Positions 15,199 to 21,798 of a stretch of 24,036 nucleotides of DNA are shown piece by piece (the first letter of the stretch is position 1; the number at the start of each line of letters is the position of its first letter). The translations under genes and the position numbers were made by a program. Source of the stretch: CAZLFQ01 sp964625465 (GTDB taxonomy: Bacteria; Pseudomonadota; Alphaproteobacteria; Rickettsiales; Midichloriaceae). The stretch spans positions 1 to 24,036 of the forward strand of contig CAZVFD010000023.1 in NCBI GenBank assembly GCA_964625465.1. Direction: 5' to 3'. Under the pieces are notes generated by a model that was not told the DNA's origin, ran no database searches, and worked only from the letters and a program-made list of their open reading frames with translations.

Positions 15199-16818
15199 AT
15201 GACTCGTTTTATTTTTATAACAGGTGGCGTTGTTTCATCTCTTGGTAAGGGGATAGCAAGCGCCTCCCTTGGTGCGTTGCTTCAGGCAAGAGGTTATAAA
15301 GTAAGACTGAGAAAATTAGATCCATATTTAAATGTTGATCCCGGAACTATGAGTCCATATCAACACGGTGAGGTTTTTGTAACTGATGATGGTATGGAAA
15401 CAGATTTAGATCTTGGTCATTACGAGAGATTTACTGGCGTGAATGCTAGGGTTGGAGATAGTACTACCACAGGTAAAATTTATTCTGAGCTTCTTTCTAA
15501 AGAGAGAAAAGGTGACTATTTAGGTAAGACCGTTCAGGTTATCCCCCATGTGACAGATCTAATTAAAAACTTTATCACTTCTAATGCTGAAGACACAGAC
15601 TTTGTATTATGTGAAATTGGTGGAACGGTTGGTGATATTGAGGCGCAGCCTTTTTGTGAGGCTATTAGGCAATTAGGAACGCAGTTGGGTTTAGAGAAGG
15701 TTATATTTGTTCATCTAACCTTAATTCCATATATTGCTGCATCCAAAGAATTAAAAACCAAGCCTACCCAGCACTCGGTGAAGGAATTAAGATCTATTGG
15801 TATTCAGCCAAATATTCTTTTATGTAGAAGTGACAGAGAAATTTCTCTTTCGGATAGAGAGAAAATCGCCCTGTTCTGTAGCGTCCCTGTAGAGAGAGTA
15901 ATACCTGCGCTTGATCAGAGTAGCATATATTCTGTTCCAGTAAAATATCATGAGTCAGGTTTGGACACGGAAGTCTTAAAACATTTTAAATTACCACATA
16001 GCAAAAAACCAAATTTAGATAAGTGGTATGAGATTGTTAAAAGAATTGAAAACCCTGCTAAAGAAGTAAATATTGCGATTGTTGGTAAGTATAACCAACT
16101 TGAAGATGCGTATATATCTCTAATCGAGGCGCTTAAGCACGCAGGAATTGAGAATAATGCCAAAGTAAATATTAACTGGGTGAGTGCTGCAACAATCAAA
16201 GAAGATACAGTTAAGGCAAAGTTAAAAAATGCGCATGGAGTATTGGTGCCAGGAGGTTTTGGTGCAAGAGGTACTGAAGGGAAAATTCTAGCAATTAAAT
16301 TTGCGCGTGAAAATAAAATTCCATTTTTAGGAATATGCCTTGGTATGCAACTGGCAGTAATTGAATTTGCGCGAAATGTATTAAAAATTAAGGACGCAAG
16401 CTCTACAGAATTTACCAGCTCATGTATCAATGTTATAGGTTTGATGACAGAGTGGAAGCAAGGTAAAAAAACAAGTAAGCGTTCTAAAAATGATGACTTA
16501 GGTGGAACGATGCGGCTAGGAGCATATGAATGCCTAATTACTCCAGATAGTTTTGCGAAAAAGATTTACGGTACTAATAAAATCAGCGAGCGTCATAGAC
16601 ATCGCTATGAGTTTAATATTCAGTTTAAAAAGCAGTTTGAAGATAAGGGTCTTGTGTTTTCAGGAATGTCTCCAGATGGCCAATTAGCTGAGATTATAGA
16701 GATTACAAACCATCCTTGTTTTATAGCGGTGCAGTTTCATCCAGAATTGAAATCTAGAGCATTTAGTCCACATCCGCTATTTACTTCTTTCGTAAAAAAG
16801 GCGATAAATAATAAGTAG
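15199..16818 (+). CDS. pyrG: CTP synthase
   Basis: Makes CTP from UTP, ATP and glutamine in pyrimidine nucleotide synthesis. The protein has 539 residues, the usual size. The synthase domain begins with the nucleotide-binding motif FITGGVVSSLGKGI (6-19), and KLDPYLNVDPGTMSP and GGTVGDIE are intact. The class I glutaminase domain starts near 290 and has the nucleophile C380 (GICLGMQ) plus H514 and E516 (QFHPE), so ammonia channelling should work. An ATG directly downstream of secG suggests cotranscription. Confidence 0.98.
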   Translation: MTRFIFITGGVVSSLGKGIASASLGALLQARGYKVRLRKLDPYLNVDPGTMSPYQHGEVFVTDDGMETDLDLGHYERFTGVNARVGDSTTTGKIYSELLSKERKGDYLGKTVQVIPHVTDLIKNFITSNAEDTDFVLCEIGGTVGDIEAQPFCEAIRQLGTQLGLEKVIFVHLTLIPYIAASKELKTKPTQHSVKELRSIGIQPNILLCRSDREISLSDREKIALFCSVPVERVIPALDQSSIYSVPVKYHESGLDTEVLKHFKLPHSKKPNLDKWYEIVKRIENPAKEVNIAIVGKYNQLEDAYISLIEALKHAGIENNAKVNINWVSAATIKEDTVKAKLKNAHGVLVPGGFGARGTEGKILAIKFARENKIPFLGICLGMQLAVIEFARNVLKIKDASSTEFTSSCINVIGLMTEWKQGKKTSKRSKNDDLGGTMRLGAYECLITPDSFAKKIYGTNKISERHRHRYEFNIQFKKQFEDKGLVFSGMSPDGQLAEIIEITNHPCFIAVQFHPELKSRAFSPHPLFTSFVKKAINNK

Positions 16819-16861
16819 TACCCTAAAATAGTGTTGGGTATAAAACTGAAATGTATTCGGT

Positions 16862-17347
16862 ATGAAGTCGGCAAGAGTTGCAACATTACCAAAATCGGCT
16901 ATGGGACGTCCAGTAGAAAGTAGTGGAAACGGATATATTATTGTGCTCACTTTAGTGGCCGCAGCGATGTCTATGTATTCTATGTATTCGGTGGTAATTG
17001 TTATGTTTGGAATGCTGCCAGGACTTATTGCCATGATAGTTGACCAAGATCCTAGAAGATATATTTCAAAAATAGTTCTCACATTTAACGCAACAGGTGT
17101 TGTCCCGTATGTAGTGAAAATTCTTTCAGGGAGCGGATCAGGGTCCGTTGCAATAGAAATTATTATAGAACCTAAAACTTGGCTCACAATTTATATTTCT
17201 GCCTCAATTGGTTGGTTGGTCTATTGGATTTTTCCTCAGATCGCTCTTTTTCTTAACAACGTTAAAACCCAAATACGCCTCCAGAAGCTTAACTATGACT
17301 TAGATAAGCTCGTAGAAGAATGGGGCGATGAGATCAAAACTAAATAA
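16862..17347 (+). CDS. Conserved membrane protein of unknown function
   Basis: A 161-residue membrane protein. Hydrophobic stretches lie at about residues 25-58, 68-86 and 107-130; a charged motif VDQDPRRY sits between the first two, and the C terminus is a short amphipathic helix ending LVEEWGDEIKTK. A pattern of MFGxLPGLxAxxVDxxPxRY, a later WL(V/T) stretch and a final LVEEWG is shared with uncharacterised alphaproteobacterial proteins I recall, so it is probably a conserved family. No function is known to me. It lies 43 bases after pyrG on the same strand and 80 bases before dksA. Confidence 0.75.
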   Translation: MKSARVATLPKSAMGRPVESSGNGYIIVLTLVAAAMSMYSMYSVVIVMFGMLPGLIAMIVDQDPRRYISKIVLTFNATGVVPYVVKILSGSGSGSVAIEIIIEPKTWLTIYISASIGWLVYWIFPQIALFLNNVKTQIRLQKLNYDLDKLVEEWGDEIKTK

Positions 17348-17427
17348 AGATAAAAATTTTTCTTGATTGTTACTAAGCTAACTCATTAATATGATTAAAA
17401 CCATGTTTCAAATAGGCTTAAGTTATT

Positions 17428-17904
17428 ATGTCATCTAGAAAATCGAGTATAGCAAGCAAAGCTGTGGCAAAAAAACAAGTTGCTAAAAATAATAAAATGA
17501 TTGCAGGCGATTATAAACCTTCAGATAAAGAAGTGTATATGAACCAAAAGCAGTTGGCGTACTTTAAAAAAAGACTTCTAGATTGGAAAGAAGAATTAAA
17601 ACAGGAGTCAAAAATCACAGTTGAGCATTTGCAGAAAGAGCAATTAAGAGAAGCAGATCTGAGTGATCAAGCTACTAATGAATCTGTAACTGCTTTTGAG
17701 CTTAGGACTCGTGATAGATATAGAAAGCTTATGAATAAGATTGATGCAGCTCTCAATAGAATTGAAGAAGGGGAGTATGGTTACTGTGATGAAACTGGTG
17801 ACCCAATAGGTATTAAGCGTCTAGAAGCGCGTCCTATAGCAACCTTGTCGATTGAAGCTCAAGAAAGGCATGAGCGCTTCGAGAAAAGCCATAGTGAAGA
17901 CTAG
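17428..17904 (+). CDS. dksA: RNA polymerase-binding transcription factor DksA
   Basis: Binds the RNA polymerase secondary channel and works with ppGpp to tune promoter initiation. The protein has 158 residues. A basic N-terminal extension precedes the coiled coil (about 38-115), and the tip has the functional D-x-x-D-x-A motif (D77, D80, A82). The C-terminal globule has the family pattern IKRLEARPIATL but only one of four zinc cysteines (C120 in YGYCDETG; the second pair is SIEA), as in alphaproteobacterial DksA proteins. The stop codon interlocks with that of fliQ on the opposite strand. Confidence 0.95.
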   Translation: MSSRKSSIASKAVAKKQVAKNNKMIAGDYKPSDKEVYMNQKQLAYFKKRLLDWKEELKQESKITVEHLQKEQLREADLSDQATNESVTAFELRTRDRYRKLMNKIDAALNRIEEGEYGYCDETGDPIGIKRLEARPIATLSIEAQERHERFEKSHSED

Positions 17905-18167
17905 GAGACTTGAATAATCATTGTCATAATCTGTTCTGTAAAGGTCTTCATCGTGACCCCAATAAAAGTGAAGGCTAGAAGTAGTGTCACGAAAATTGCG
18001 ATTATCTTAGGCACGAAGGAAAGGGTTGGCTCTTGAATTTGGGTCAAAGCTTGAAAGAGTGATACCACTAAACCTACAATTAAAGCAACCAGCAGTAATG
18101 GCATTGAGACCTTGAGCAGTACCCAAATTGATTCTTTTGCGATATCTATAAATGCAGCAGCTTCCAT
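17901..18167 (-). CDS. fliQ: Flagellar export apparatus protein FliQ
   Basis: Small inner-membrane component of the flagellar type III export gate. The start at 18167 (MEAAAFIDIAKESIWVLLK) gives 88 residues, exactly the usual FliQ length; the frame continues upstream for 23 codons without family similarity. Two transmembrane helices (about 15-38 and 53-75) flank the conserved loop FQALTQIQEPTLSFVPK. It is not next to fliP or fliR, so the flagellar genes are dispersed here. The gene faces dksA and overlaps it by four bases. Confidence 0.94.
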   Translation of the reverse strand: MEAAAFIDIAKESIWVLLKVSMPLLLVALIVGLVVSLFQALTQIQEPTLSFVPKIIAIFVTLLLAFTFIGVTMKTFTEQIMTMIIQVS

Positions 18168-18260
18168 TTGCTTATAAAAAATTATTAGATTTAGACTAAA
18201 CTGACTTTGTGCTGTTGGCAAATGTCTAATTAACATAGTTGGTGTTTTAGATTAGATGCT

Positions 18261-18446
18261 GAGCCGAAGGCCTTTAGCTCATGATCTTTTAGAGAAAATC
18301 CACCGTACTTACTTCTTAAATATTTTTGTCATTCCCACGAAAGTGGGAATCTAGTCTTTAAAAAGTCTGGATCCCCGATTTCTCGGGGATGACCCATGGG
18401 AATTTATTGGATCTTTTCTGAAAGAGCTAGGACATACAAGGCCTTG
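18261..18446. repeat. Large nested palindrome surrounding twin-hairpin element B
   Basis: The 359-base gene-free spacer between fliQ and the first flagellin gene is organised as an imperfect palindrome. AAGGCCTT occurs at 18267-18274 and again at 18438-18445; AGCTC (18276-18280) mirrors GAGCT (18424-18428); 15 bases at 18287-18301 (TTTTAGAGAAAATCC) match the reverse complement of 18409-18423 at 12 positions. Element B sits at the centre. The left end also forms GAGC-cg-AAGGCCTT-ta-GCTC by itself. I see no other gene or clear promoter in this spacer apart from the flagellin leader. Confidence 0.6.
18328..18393. repeat. Twin-hairpin repeat element, copy B
   Basis: Same plan as copy A at 7675-7735. 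Hairpin 1: ATTCCCAC (18331-18338), loop GAAA, GTGGGAAT (18343-18350). Hairpin 2: ATCCCCGA (18371-18378), loop TTTC, TCGGGGAT (18383-18390). The element begins GTC and ends GAC. The stem bases differ from copy A but stay fully complementary, so structure rather than sequence is conserved. Confidence 0.85.
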
Positions 18447-18516
18447 GAAAAATGATTTGTAAAATGTGAAGTGTTGTGCTCCACTTTTAGCGCGTTAAAA
18501 AATTTGCCTGTATTAT

Positions 18517-18521
18517 GGAGG
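18517..18521 (+). promoter_or_regulatory. Strong ribosome binding site of the first flagellin-like gene
   Basis: GGAGG with five bases to the ATG at 18527. It overlaps an upstream in-frame ATG at 18515, so it decides in favour of the 18527 start. Most other genes in the window lack such a site. Confidence 0.8.
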
Positions 18522-18526
18522 TTGTT

Positions 18527-19123
18527 ATGTCGATTGCATTTAATTCGATTGATAAGGTAGTTAGAGATATTTCTATGGCGGATACCGTACTTTCAGTTGC
18601 AGATGGCGCTATGACTGACATAAGGAATGATTTGGTAAAAATTCGCTCGTTGGCTGTGCAGGCTGCATCCAAGGACCTAAGTTCTTCTGAACGAATGCTC
18701 CTCGAGATAGAGAAGGATGGTTTGCTTGAAGATATAGCGCGTATTGCAGATAACACAGAAATAAATGGTTTAGTGCTTTTGGATGGCACACTTGTAGGTA
18801 AAAAGTTCCAAGCTGGTTTTGCAGAGCAAAACTATGTTTATATAAGTATTCAGCAATCTATGAGTGTAAAAGGACTGGATATAAGAGATATATGTCTGGA
18901 TGGTGGGGATAGATTTGCTGCATATGTTATTAGTAAGGTTGATGTAGCGATTGATGTAGTCAATGAAGCAAGAGCTAACATAATTGGCTTGCGGCATGAA
19001 GTAGAGAGCGCTAAATCTGGCTTGGAAAAATTGGTATTTAATGCGTGTGTTGAACAGTGCTTTGGACAAGGGGATTTTGAAAGTTTAGTTGGAATGCTGC
19101 GATATGAAGATATAACTGATTAA
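18527..19123 (+). CDS. Flagellin-family protein lacking the D0 ends
   Basis: A 198-residue flagellin homologue. From about residue 10 it aligns with residues 65-215 of the full flagellin next door: LSVADGAMTDI against LSVADGILANI, IRSLAVQAAS against LRSLAVTANS, and NTEINGLVLLDGTLVGKKFQAG against NTKFNGSVLLDGSFTAKTFQVG. It lacks the N-terminal roughly 60 residues (D0 and the first D1 helix with SSGKQITKASDDAAGL) and the C-terminal D0 helix that flagellins need to polymerise and, at the N terminus, to be exported. It contains three cysteines (ICLD, NACVEQC), unusual in flagellins. Frame and SD are intact, so it looks like an expressed paralogue and not a decayed copy. Confidence 0.82.
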   Translation: MSIAFNSIDKVVRDISMADTVLSVADGAMTDIRNDLVKIRSLAVQAASKDLSSSERMLLEIEKDGLLEDIARIADNTEINGLVLLDGTLVGKKFQAGFAEQNYVYISIQQSMSVKGLDIRDICLDGGDRFAAYVISKVDVAIDVVNEARANIIGLRHEVESAKSGLEKLVFNACVEQCFGQGDFESLVGMLRYEDITD

Positions 19124-19227
19124 TACCGCCTTGTATATGCGTTAAAAAACAAATACTTGCAATTTATTTTAAAAGCTGCTTAACTTATATCAGATGGTGT
19201 AAATTGTATTTATATCACTTTAAGTGT

Positions 19228-19261
19228 GGGCATGTAGCCCTCCCTTAGGCAGTAAGCCTAA
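19228..19261 (+). promoter_or_regulatory. Two hairpins in the flagellin mRNA leader
   Basis: GGGC-ATGTA-GCCC (19228-19240) and TTAGGC-AGTAA-GCCTAA (19245-19261) lie in tandem 40-70 bases upstream of the flagellin start. They would sit in the 5' untranslated region. In Caulobacter FlbT acts on the flagellin leader, so a similar post-transcriptional control is possible; nothing here proves it. Confidence 0.4.
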
Positions 19262-19287
19262 TTCATTAACTATAAATTCCAACAAGT

Positions 19288-19293
19288 AGGAGG
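19288..19293 (+). promoter_or_regulatory. Strong ribosome binding site of the flagellin gene
   Basis: AGGAGG, five bases before the ATG at 19299; the best Shine-Dalgarno match in the window, as expected for an abundant filament protein. Confidence 0.85.
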
Positions 19294-19298
19294 AAATT

Positions 19299-20120
19299 AT
19301 GGTAGCTTCAATTTCTACAAATATTCATGCTGGTTATGCATCAGCAAATCTAAGAGGATCAATCGAAGAAACAAAAACATCTGCAATCAGGATGTCTTCT
19401 GGTAAGCAAATTACTAAAGCTTCTGATGACGCGGCTGGTTTATCAATTGGTTCGGGTTTAAAAACTGACGTTGAGACTTTAAAAGCAGCGCTTAAAAGTA
19501 CATCTCAGGCATCTTCAATTCTTTCAGTAGCTGATGGTATATTAGCGAATATCGGTGATATTCTAGGAAGACTTCGTTCACTAGCAGTAACTGCAAACTC
19601 TGGTGCTATGGGTACAAATGAAAGAAACTATATCGATAAAGAGATGGATGCTCTAGTTGCAGAGGTAACACGTGTTGCTGGTAATACAAAGTTCAACGGT
19701 TCAGTACTTCTTGATGGTTCATTCACAGCTAAAACATTCCAAGTGGGTGTTTCTAGTACAGATACTATTGCTGTAGGATTCTCTCAAGATATGAGAGCAA
19801 CAGGTTTAAGCATCAATGCTCTTGATGTTTCTACAAACGCTGCTGCTGTTACATCTATTACTGCAATCGATGCTGCAATTAACCTTGTTAAAACAGAAAG
19901 ATCTAACGTAGGTGCTTTGCAATCTACATTCGGTTTTGCTGCGTCAAACATTGAAACAAGTATGTTAAACACAAATGCTGCTAGAGCGGATTACCTGGAT
20001 GCTGATATCGCTAACGAATCTTCAGCTTTCTCTGGTTCTGCAACTAAAGTTCAAGCAGGTGTGGCTGTATTAGCGCAAGTTAATACTCTTCCACAAAACC
20101 TATTAAAACTAATTAGCTAA
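19299..20120 (+). CDS. Flagellin
   Basis: Filament subunit of 273 residues, the short alphaproteobacterial type with no variable D2/D3 insert. The N terminus has the conserved D0/D1 stretch with SSGKQITKASDDAAGLSIG (about 33-51), the middle RLRSLAVTANSGAMGTNERN, and NTKFNGSVLLDG. The C-terminal D1/D0 has LQSTFGFAASNIETSMLNTNAARADYLDADIANES-type sequence and the ending VLAQVNTLPQNLLKLIS, equivalent to the usual A-x-x-L-P-Q-x-x-L-x-L-L. It follows the D0-less paralogue by 175 bases and ends in a strong hairpin. With fliQ it argues that the organism makes, or recently made, a flagellum. Confidence 0.97.
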   Translation: MVASISTNIHAGYASANLRGSIEETKTSAIRMSSGKQITKASDDAAGLSIGSGLKTDVETLKAALKSTSQASSILSVADGILANIGDILGRLRSLAVTANSGAMGTNERNYIDKEMDALVAEVTRVAGNTKFNGSVLLDGSFTAKTFQVGVSSTDTIAVGFSQDMRATGLSINALDVSTNAAAVTSITAIDAAINLVKTERSNVGALQSTFGFAASNIETSMLNTNAARADYLDADIANESSAFSGSATKVQAGVAVLAQVNTLPQNLLKLIS

Positions 20121-20129
20121 TAATTAGAG

Positions 20130-20156
20130 ACTAGTGGGGATTTAATCCCCACTAGT
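20130..20156 (+). terminator. Hairpin terminator after flagellin
   Basis: ACTAGTGGGGAT (20130-20141) and ATCCCCACTAGT (20145-20156) form a perfect 12-bp stem with a three-base loop nine bases after the flagellin stop. No long T-run follows, so it may also protect the mRNA 3' end. Confidence 0.65.
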
Positions 20157-20178
20157 TAATAGATTTGAGAGAAATATC

Positions 20179-20483
20179 ATGAAAGTTTCAATAAACAGTA
20201 TTAGTCCTATCGCTGTTGAGGGTGCAAAAGGGGGAGCGCAAACTCAAGGGGTAGCTGTGANNNNNNNNNNGCTGTGATGACTAGGGTTCAGCTATATGGA
20301 AAATCAGTAGCTGTAGTGCAGGATAATCAAGCAAGAGTAGATAATGTCGATACAAGCGCTTTATTTGTCGCTACTCCAGACGGAAAAATGCACAGAAGAG
20401 TAGTAACAAGTGATGGTGTTCAATACGATCCTGTAATTAACCACGCATCATTCTATCCAACAGGCAGTGGTGGTAAAAAATAA
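20179..20483 (+). CDS. Small protein of unknown function downstream of flagellin, crossed by an assembly gap
   Basis: I do not recognise this protein. It begins MKVSINSISPIAVEGAKGG and ends with HASFYPTGSGGKK. The 10-N run at 20261-20270 interrupts the frame, but both flanks carry GCTGTGA. Merging them gives one uninterrupted frame of 95 residues (…QGVAV followed by MTRVQLYGKS…). The C-terminal half is rich in valine and aspartate and carries a conserved-looking ATPDGKMHRRVVTSDGVQYDP stretch; there is no signal peptide or transmembrane helix. It lies between the flagellin terminator and tRNA-His. Position suggests a possible flagellar or coregulated role, which is inference. Confidence 0.65.
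20261..20270. other. Assembly gap (10 N) flanked by a 7-base overlap
   Basis: The left flank ends and the right flank begins with GCTGTGA. The gap is probably a scaffolding placeholder where the two contigs overlap by seven bases, because merging them restores an open reading frame. Confidence 0.8.
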
Positions 20484-20486
20484 TAG

Positions 20487-20564
20487 TGGGGCGAATGACG
20501 GGAATTGAACCCGCGGCCTCAAGTGCCACAAACTTGCGCTCTAACCAACTGAGCTACATCCGCC
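20487..20564 (-). tRNA. tRNA-His (GTG anticodon)
   Basis: A 78-base minus-strand cloverleaf with CCA encoded. The acceptor stem GCGGATG/CATTCGC pairs fully (one G-T), and one extra 5' G pairs with the discriminator C, the G-1:C73 identity pair of histidine tRNA. The D arm GCTC, anticodon arm with TTGTGGC loop and T arm CGGG/CCCG are regular. It lies four bases after the stop of the unknown small gene on the opposite strand. Confidence 0.97.
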
Positions 20565-20707
20565 GTAGAGATCACTATCTTATACGCAATAACTAGTAAT
20601 TTTGCAATATAATTCTACTGGAAATGCAAATTCTTCAATTGATTTGTTTAACACGTCCTTGCATGTCGAGTTTCAACTTAGGTACGACACAGTCATGCTT
20701 GTGCAAG

Positions 20708-21697
20708 TCAAGAGATTCGCTGACAAGAATCGAGAAAGATTTTAGGAGCCAGCCCATTCAAAGCGGAATTTGGTCTTAGTTCATTGTAATAAAAGATGTA
20801 TTTTTCAAGCTCCTCTTTTAAGTGCTCAAAAGAATCAAACACCATATCTTCCAAAAGATCTGCTTGAATGGTTCTCCAAAATCTCTCGACTTTTCCATTC
20901 GTTTGAGGTCGATAAGGCTTAGTATATCGATGTTTTATTTCTAACTCCTTTAGCAAGATTTCAAAAGGATGATGATCTTTATTTTTAGAATTTGAACCAT
21001 GACCAAACTCAGATCCGTTATCGGATAACATTTCTTTAAATTCAATATCATATCGATGCTTAACAATATTAAGCATCCTAAGAGTTGCAAACATCACAGT
21101 AATAGACTTTATATCCTTTACAACTTTAGCCCAAGCAATTCTAGAAGCAGCATCAATGATAGCTACAATATAATATCGATTATTATCTCTTTCGACCATT
21201 CCTTTAGGTAGGTAATGGCAGTCGATATGAGCTAATTCGCCAGCGTTTTTTTTAATGATAGACCTCCTAATAGCCTTTTCTTTAGGCTTCAATTTATTCA
21301 AATTATGTCTTTTTGCAATATTATAAATAGTTGAGCAAGAAGGGGGGAATTGTTTAAATTTAGGTTTAAGAATATGGAATATTTCGAATTTAGATAGTCC
21401 ATTGGCTCTTAATTCTAGGACTTTATTTTCAATGAAGTGAGGTGTGCGTTTAATTAAGTATCTAGGTCCTCTTTTTTGAGGAAGTAGAGAGGCGCTAACA
21501 GGATGGAGTTTAAACCTGTTATAATACTTATTGAAGTTCTGACGTTTTAGATTAAAGCATTTGTAGAATTCAGAAACGAATTTGAATCTTGGATGTTTCT
21601 TGGCTTTAGTAAGTTGATATTGATCAATAAGGAAAAGCCAATGTGTATATGTACTTCTCGACAGAGTTTTATCTGTAGATTTTAAAATTTTACTCAT
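20708..21697 (-). CDS. Transposase with rve/DDE integrase core (IS481-like)
   Basis: A single-ORF transposase of 329 residues. The N-terminal part (about 90-135) has a helix-turn-helix-like stretch (LRANGLSKFEIFHILK, then STIYNIAKRHNL). The rve catalytic core has D159 (HIDCHYL), D226 (LSDNGSEF) and E271 (RPQTNGKVERFW), the full DDE triad with the usual 44-residue spacing between the last two, so it may be active. The architecture fits the IS481 group better than two-ORF IS3 elements, but the family call is from memory. I could not find convincing terminal inverted repeats or a target duplication. It lies between tRNA-His and the permease gene. Confidence 0.85.
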   Translation of the reverse strand: MSKILKSTDKTLSRSTYTHWLFLIDQYQLTKAKKHPRFKFVSEFYKCFNLKRQNFNKYYNRFKLHPVSASLLPQKRGPRYLIKRTPHFIENKVLELRANGLSKFEIFHILKPKFKQFPPSCSTIYNIAKRHNLNKLKPKEKAIRRSIIKKNAGELAHIDCHYLPKGMVERDNNRYYIVAIIDAASRIAWAKVVKDIKSITVMFATLRMLNIVKHRYDIEFKEMLSDNGSEFGHGSNSKNKDHHPFEILLKELEIKHRYTKPYRPQTNGKVERFWRTIQADLLEDMVFDSFEHLKEELEKYIFYYNELRPNSALNGLAPKIFLDSCQRIS

Positions 21698-21721
21698 TCA
21701 ATGACCTATTTTAAATTAAGT

Positions 21722-21757
21722 GATTTACCAGAAGTGGTTAATAACTTCTGGTAAATC
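21722..21757. repeat. Perfect 14-bp inverted repeat between permease and transposase genes
   Basis: GATTTACCAGAAGT (21722-21735) and ACTTCTGGTAAATC (21744-21757) are exact reverse complements around eight bases. It could terminate transcription of the permease gene or belong to the end of the mobile element. There is no T-run directly after it on either strand. Confidence 0.7.
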
Positions 21758-21798
21758 TGTCATCGAATATTTTAACTTTTACAACCTTAACATTCAGC

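Noticed and set aside
16777..17187. Long minus-strand open frame over the membrane protein gene
   Set aside because: It is antisense to a gene with clear membrane-protein composition and shows no family features.
18168..18236. N-terminal extension of FliQ
   Set aside because: The start at 18167 gives the exact family length of 88 residues; the upstream 23 codons have no similarity to FliQ.
20565..21798. Terminal inverted repeats of the transposon
   Set aside because: I compared both flanks of the transposase and found no convincing matching ends or target duplication, so no element boundaries are given.
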